Shown here one piece after another: positions 61,638 through 64,000 of a DNA stretch of 64,000 bases. The translations under genes were made by a program, and so were the position numbers. The notes beneath the pieces are model-generated. The model was not told where the DNA came from, made no database searches, and saw nothing but the letters and a program-made list of their open reading frames with translations. How positions within the stretch are numbered: position 1 is the stretch's first letter; each line of letters starts with the position of its first letter. Source of the stretch: Dermatophagoides farinae (lineage: Eukaryota > Arthropoda > Arachnida > Sarcoptiformes > Pyroglyphidae); NCBI RefSeq assembly GCF_024713945.1, contig NC_134682.1, positions 2,418,001 through 2,482,000 of the forward strand. The letters run 5' to 3'.

Positions 61638-64000
61638 TTGGTTGCATGCCTGCTGCTGCTGCTGTTTGTAAATGTCGTTGTCGTCGTTTTTTTTTGGCTT
61701 TCTTTTACAATCAAATGAATGGCTCCACATGTATTAATAATAGTTAACCACTCTCTTTCTCCCTCCACTTCCCCCCTCCCACTGTATAAACATTAAATCC
61801 GATGACAGAAAAAAAATGAGAAATTCTTGTTATTATTATTTGGTTGTGATGATAACTTGTGGCTTTTTTTTTGCTTCTGTTTCTGTTGCTGTTGTTGTTG
61901 TGACTAGGACGACGACGATGACGACGATTCTTGTAAAAGAATTTTCGTAATGAAATTTTTTTTTTTCGTTCCTGGCATGAATTCTTCCAGAATAAGTAAT
62001 GAACACACACACACACATCAGTCATTATTCTAGGCAATACATCATTTGATCAAATCACAAATGACGTTAATTCATTTATTTTTTCATCTGAATTAGTTGA
62101 CAAACCAAATAATTTTGGTTTAAAGTTTGAACAAAAAAAAATTTTTTTTATTTGTTTTAGTGGTAATGTGCTGTGTGGTGTGTGTGTATGCGTTTTTTTT
62201 TGTACGGAATTTAGTGTATATATTATCAAACACATATTGATTTATGTTATGTTTGTCTTAATCAAAAAAAAAAAAAAAAAAAAAATCCACACACACACAT
62301 ATAGAGTGAGAGGAAATTTAATGTAAATCCTTTTTTAATATATGGCACACACACACACACACTGGCTCGTTCATCAATATTTTTTTTTGCCTTTCTAATT
62401 CTATAAATCAGTTTTCGGCATTTTTTTCTGTTCTCTCTTCAAATTTCTGTATGATGAAGATGATGATGATGATGATGGTGGTGGTGTTGAAAGATGCTGA
62501 TCGTATGCTAAGATATAGATTATATAAGATGCATCAACAACAACAAAGAGAGAGAGAGAGAAAAATGATGTTTATTTTGAATGGGGCGCTTGTTTTTTTT
62601 CTAGGGTAAAGAAAGATTTAACAAATTTTTTTTTTTGCTTCTGCGGCTGCTGCTGTCGTCGTCGTCGTCGTCGTCATTATTATTCTTGGCATATACAATT
62701 TTTTTTTCTTGTGACGAATATTTTTTTTCTTCTCTCTGTAAGATTTCATTATGGATTCTCAATTGATATTAATAAGCTGTGTATATATATATGCTTTTCA
62801 TTCAATCTGATGATGTGATGTTTTATAGAATTAGCAATTGGCTATCCTATTGGTCTCTGTTTTTTTTTCTTCAGAAAAAAAATCACTCAAACACTTTAAA
62901 TGAGAATGAATAGCTATGATCACAAAACAACAACAATGATGATGATGATGACGATTATCCAACCGATCAGCCATCAGGCACACCCAATAATATAAAGTAT
63001 ATTTGGTCGAAAAATTATAATAATAATAAGATCAAAAAAAATGAATTTCAATAGACACAATATGTTTCGATATATATAAAAAAAAATATGAATGTCCATC
63101 CCGACAATCTTTCTTTATGGTGATCATGATGATGGTGATGGTGATGGTGATAGCCAATAAAGAACAAAAAAAAAGATGATATCAAGGTGGTGGCCATTTT
63201 TTTTCATTTTTTTTCGAACCAAGACGACCACGATGACGACGACGACGGGTGACTATATTTATATATGACAAGGCTGACACTACCACAAATATTTTTTTTG
63301 TTTTTTTTTTTTGTCAATTATTTCTGTTTTTTACCGAGTTTTTTTTTAATTACATTCGATTTCATTCTTTTCAATTTTTTTTTGTTCTAGATTCAAAGAA
63401 AAAAAAAATGATTGTTTTTTTCTTTCTCTATGTGTATATTAAAGGTCACAATTTTCTTCATGATCTTCGGTGATATGGATAATCATTGATTGGTGATGGT
63501 ACTATAGTAGTAGCAGCAGTGTTGGTATTTTACCTTGTTTGTTGGATTTTGTCAATAATAATAAGATTCGTGACGCACCTTGATTTGCCCCGTGTGTTGT
63601 TATTTTGACTGACCCTCTGCCATATTTGCATGTTAATTAAAAAAAAAATAACTACAGCCAGTTATTATAAACAACAACATTCTCTGTTGTTGTTGTTGCT
63701 ATTTAGATGAGTGTCATCTTTATTTTTTTTTTTTTTTTTGGGAGCGACGATGACCAGAATGATGATGATGATCATGACGACAACAACAACCGAACAAAAA
63801 AAAGAATGTTATTGATCATCATCAATATGATGATGATGGTGATGGCCTTTGATCCGAGGCCGACTTGTCGTTTTTTTTTCTTGTTTTTGATGGTCAATAA
63901 TTTCTGTTTTTTTTCTACATCCATCTATCTATCTGTTTGATGAGTGAACATCATCAACCGGGTTTATGTTTGATAATTTTCGCTTGTGTTTGTAGGTGTG

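Larger units (their letters stand above)
57280..64000. other. Presumed downstream intron of the basonuclin-like gene
   Basis: At least 6.7 kb without a further recognisable exon after the donor at 57280. It contains (TG)25 at 58929-58978, A runs of over 20 at 61613-61637 and 62263-62285, a GGCA and a TGCA tetranucleotide tract near 58567-58611, and GAT/ATC repeats. At the very end TTTGTAG (to 63995) followed by GTGTG is an acceptor-like string, but five bases cannot show whether an exon starts there. Confidence 0.5.

Noticed and set aside
63994-64000. Next basonuclin-like exon starting at 63996 after TTTGTAG
   Set aside because: Only five bases are visible and they would give Gly-Val instead of the expected Ala-Leu; not enough to call.

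Overview
The window looks like nuclear DNA of a small-genome arthropod, most likely an astigmatid mite of the Dermatophagoides type. The evidence is AT-rich DNA packed with A/T runs, CA/TG repeats and GAT/ATC or CAA/TTG repeats, very small spliceosomal introns (53, 62 and 67 bp), metazoan regulatory genes, proteins swollen with Asn/Gln/His/Ser/Asp runs, and a bantam microRNA, which is arthropod/protostome specific. The species is inferred from style and not proven.

Layout, left to right. A two-exon gene on the minus strand (3209 to 925) encodes a PHD-JmjC protein of the KDM7 family, closest in design to PHF2. At 4098 on the plus strand lies a clear bantam mature sequence inside a plausible hairpin. 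About 8 kb of repeat-rich noncoding DNA follows. At 12207-14236 (+) is a two-exon SoxE transcription factor (Sox8/9/10, Drosophila Sox100B group). It converges tail to tail on 15382-14471 (-), a CDIN1 (C15orf41) type nuclease. CDIN1 is head to head with 16439-17855 (+), a short p150 large subunit of chromatin assembly factor 1 (CHAF1A). Between these two, at 15901-15942, is a tRNA-Leu 3'-half-like sequence including CCA that resembles a retroelement primer-binding site. At 23438-21753 (-) is an intronless forkhead gene of FoxQ2 type.

The right two thirds are dominated by non-coding DNA: about 23 kb without any recognisable exon, then a low-complexity coding exon (46440-47531), a 9.6 kb intron, and a 103 bp exon (57177-57279) with the Cys/His motif of basonuclin proteins. 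The rest of that gene should lie beyond position 64000.

Functionally the window mixes chromatin genes (KDM7/PHF2-like, CHAF1A, and CDIN1, whose human partner Codanin-1 is linked to histone chaperoning) with developmental regulators (SoxE, FoxQ2, basonuclin, bantam). No operons, CRISPR arrays, rRNA or intact transposon ORFs were seen. The most interesting items are the KDM7-like enzyme with changed iron and 2-oxoglutarate positions, bantam, the short CAF-1 p150, the tRNA-Leu/PBS-like fossil, and a set of near-perfect short-loop palindromes in the gene-poor DNA.
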